Of a stretch of 6,053 nucleotides of DNA, positions 4,827-6,053 are shown one piece after another (positions within the stretch are counted from its first letter, which is position 1; every line of letters starts with the position of its first letter). The stretch is from NCBI GenBank assembly GCA_946408295.1, contig CAMJRT010000082.1, positions 1-6,053 on the forward strand, read 5' to 3'. The notes under the pieces were generated by a model, which was not told the origin of the DNA, ran no database searches, and worked only from the letters and a program-made list of their open reading frames with translations. The translations under genes and the position numbers were made by a program. The stretch comes from an uncultured Bacteroidales bacterium (GTDB lineage: Bacteria; Bacteroidota; Bacteroidia; Bacteroidales; UBA932).

Positions 4827-5909
4827 ATGTATCCGCTGTCTTTCGAGGCGGAATCACAAGAGAAAATTTGGGGTGTGGAAACTTGCCTGATGGGCGATAC
4901 CGGCCTGCAGGACAGCACGGTCACGGAGGGTTGGCTGGCCGGAAACACGCTGTCTGAGTTGATGGACACCTACACCGAGCGCATTGTCGGGGACAAGGTG
5001 ATGAGTTGGTACGGGCGGCAGTTCCCGCTGATGGCCAAAGTGCTGGATATCCGCGGACGCATTTCCCTGCAAGTGCATCCCGATGACGAAATCGCCTCCC
5101 AACGCTACGATGCCCTGGGCCGGAAAATCTTCTGGTACATCCTGGAGGCCGGAAAAGACGCGCAAGTTTGGCTGGGATTCCGCAAAGATACGGATGCCGG
5201 CGAGTTTTATACGGCCTGCGCGGACGGCAGCGCCAAGAAACTCCTCAACGCCCTCACGCCCCGCCCCGGGGACGCGTGGCTGATTGCCCCGGGCACCGTC
5301 CACGCTGCGCAGGATGTTAAAATTTTGGAAATCAGCGAAGCCTCCGAAATGAATTTCCGCCTCTTCGACTGGGGACGGAAGAGCGAGGACCGTATGCTGA
5401 TGCTCGAAGACGCGCTGGATTTCATCGAATATCGGAAATTGTCGGCAGACGCGCTCCAACCGCTGCGCTCCGCCAAGACCCCCGATCAGGTCGGGGGTGA
5501 CGACAAGGCTCACGTCATGCCCGGCTCCGACTGGGCATCCCTCACCCACTGGGTGGACGAAGAAGAAATGATCATCCACCGCCTGCCGCTCAGCGACACC
5601 CTGCACATCTACACCGAGCGCTTCGAAAGTTTCATCCTCTACACCTGCGTCAGCGGAGAAGTCTCCATTCAGGCGCAATCCAAGGCCGGCTCGACCACGA
5701 GCGCCGAGGCCGGCTCGCCCGTGCCCGTCACCCTGACCGCCGGCACCTGCGCCCTGATACCGGCCGACTACCCCGACTTCTTTTTGGTCCCTTGCCGGAA
5801 AGACACGGTGCTGCTGGAGGCTTATATTTCGCGCAACGACACCAACGCCTACATCAATCCCGACGTTCCCGCGGAATTGGAAGAAGAAACGGATACTCGT
5901 TTGAGTTAG
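4827..5909 (+). CDS. manA: Class I mannose-6-phosphate isomerase homologue (ManA-like, atypical metal site)
   Basis: The family interconverts mannose 6-phosphate and fructose 6-phosphate, feeding GDP-mannose and glycan synthesis in the cytoplasm. The 360-aa product begins MYPLSFEAESQEKIWG, the usual opening of Bacteroidota ManA. It contains ISLQVHPDDEIA (Gln82/His84 metal ligands), PGDAWLIAPGTVHA (His159 ligand) and NFRLFDWGR (Arg178/Arg184 region), so the cupin core is recognisable. One ligand is missing: where relatives read L-G-K-T-E-x-W-Y, this protein reads LGRKIFWY, placing Ile101 at the glutamate position. The C-terminal half (about residues 215-360) is a weaker second cupin-like region with a Ser/Thr/Ala-rich insert (KAGSTTSAEAGS); relatives are nearer 320 aa. 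The ATG at 4806 would add MKNEKKA; 4827 fits the family start and promoter better. Activity is uncertain; it may be a diverged paralogue. Confidence 0.8.
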   Translation: MYPLSFEAESQEKIWGVETCLMGDTGLQDSTVTEGWLAGNTLSELMDTYTERIVGDKVMSWYGRQFPLMAKVLDIRGRISLQVHPDDEIASQRYDALGRKIFWYILEAGKDAQVWLGFRKDTDAGEFYTACADGSAKKLLNALTPRPGDAWLIAPGTVHAAQDVKILEISEASEMNFRLFDWGRKSEDRMLMLEDALDFIEYRKLSADALQPLRSAKTPDQVGGDDKAHVMPGSDWASLTHWVDEEEMIIHRLPLSDTLHIYTERFESFILYTCVSGEVSIQAQSKAGSTTSAEAGSPVPVTLTAGTCALIPADYPDFFLVPCRKDTVLLEAYISRNDTNAYINPDVPAELEEETDTRLS

Positions 5910-5932
5910 CCGGCGCTGAATCCGGAGGCTAA
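5906..5932. terminator. Possible bidirectional stem-loop between manA and aspS
   Basis: TTAGCC (5906-5911) and GGCTAA (5927-5932) form a perfect 6-bp stem, extendable by two G-C pairs (GG 5912-5913 with CC 5922-5923) across a GGA bulge. The arms contain the stop codons of both converging genes, which are only 19 nt apart. No strong T-run follows on either strand, so intrinsic termination is doubtful. Confidence 0.3.
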
Positions 5933-6053
5933 GACTTTACCGCGACCGAAAGTTGCAATTCGTCCAACTGCGTCCGGTCAATCTGGCTCGGCGAGTCAAT
6001 CATCACGTCGCGGCCCTGGTTGTTCTTCGGGAAAGCGATGTAGTCGCGGATGG
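5929..6053 (-). CDS. aspS: Aspartyl-tRNA synthetase, C-terminal end only
   Basis: The last 40 codons are present, ending at a TAG (5929-5931, minus strand). [20 protein letters not shown] followed by PSQID is the class IIb aspartyl-tRNA synthetase motif 3 tail (R-D-x-I-A-F-P-K-x-x-x-G-R-D-x-M-x-x-x-P-S-x-I), including the final catalytic-domain arginine region. The enzyme charges tRNA-Asp (or tRNA-Asp and tRNA-Asn in non-discriminating forms). The last residues ([11 protein letters not shown]) are a short divergent tail. The rest of the gene lies beyond the right edge. It is convergent with manA. Confidence 0.93.
   Translation of the reverse strand, partial: IRDYIAFPKNNQGRDVMIDSPSQIDRTQLDELQLSVAVKS

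Noticed and set aside
4854..5678. A 274-codon open frame antisense to manA
   Set aside because: Composition and position mark it as a by-product of the manA codon pattern; no motif or ribosome site was seen.

Overview
The window looks like chromosomal DNA of a Bacteroidota bacterium, most likely order Bacteroidales. Five upstream regions carry exact matches to the Bacteroidota -7 promoter box TAnnTTTG, two of them with a TTG/TTTG -33 box at a 20-bp spacer. The proteins (class III sirtuin, long-form SppA, short class I ManA, TonB-receptor plug with the [18 protein letters not shown] signature) also match that phylum. Genus cannot be set from this sequence. I found no tRNA, rRNA, CRISPR array, transposase or integrase.

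Left part (1-1110). On the minus strand, a 52-aa small gene (145-303), with its own promoter at 358-387, is followed after 13 nt by a lipoprotein gene that runs off the left edge. Divergent from it is a sirtuin gene (492-1073) that is open throughout but lacks the segment carrying the catalytic histidine.

Middle (1084-1600). Two promoter-bearing gene starts face each other and both break off at the same point near 1226-1233: the first 40 codons of obgE (plus strand) and the first 100 codons of a TonB-dependent receptor (minus strand). Obg is normally essential, so this is either a deletion/rearrangement junction with an intact obgE elsewhere, or a chimeric assembly join. The sirtuin's missing segment lies only about 440 bp away. 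The receptor promoter overlaps a divergent promoter that drives sppA.

Right part (1601-6053). sppA (597 aa, with catalytic Lys193/Ser390) is followed after 18 nt by a 378-aa nucleotidyltransferase-family protein, probably co-transcribed. A gene-free gap (4550-4826) holds three tandem 15-bp units and then a textbook promoter for a ManA-type phosphomannose isomerase homologue that has lost one expected metal-ligand glutamate. The 3' end of aspS converges on it from the right edge.

The genes do not form one pathway: this is mixed housekeeping and envelope content. No complete new system is evident. The best leads are the active-site-deleted sirtuin, the obgE/TonB-receptor junction, the small gene plus lipoprotein pair, and the altered ManA metal site.
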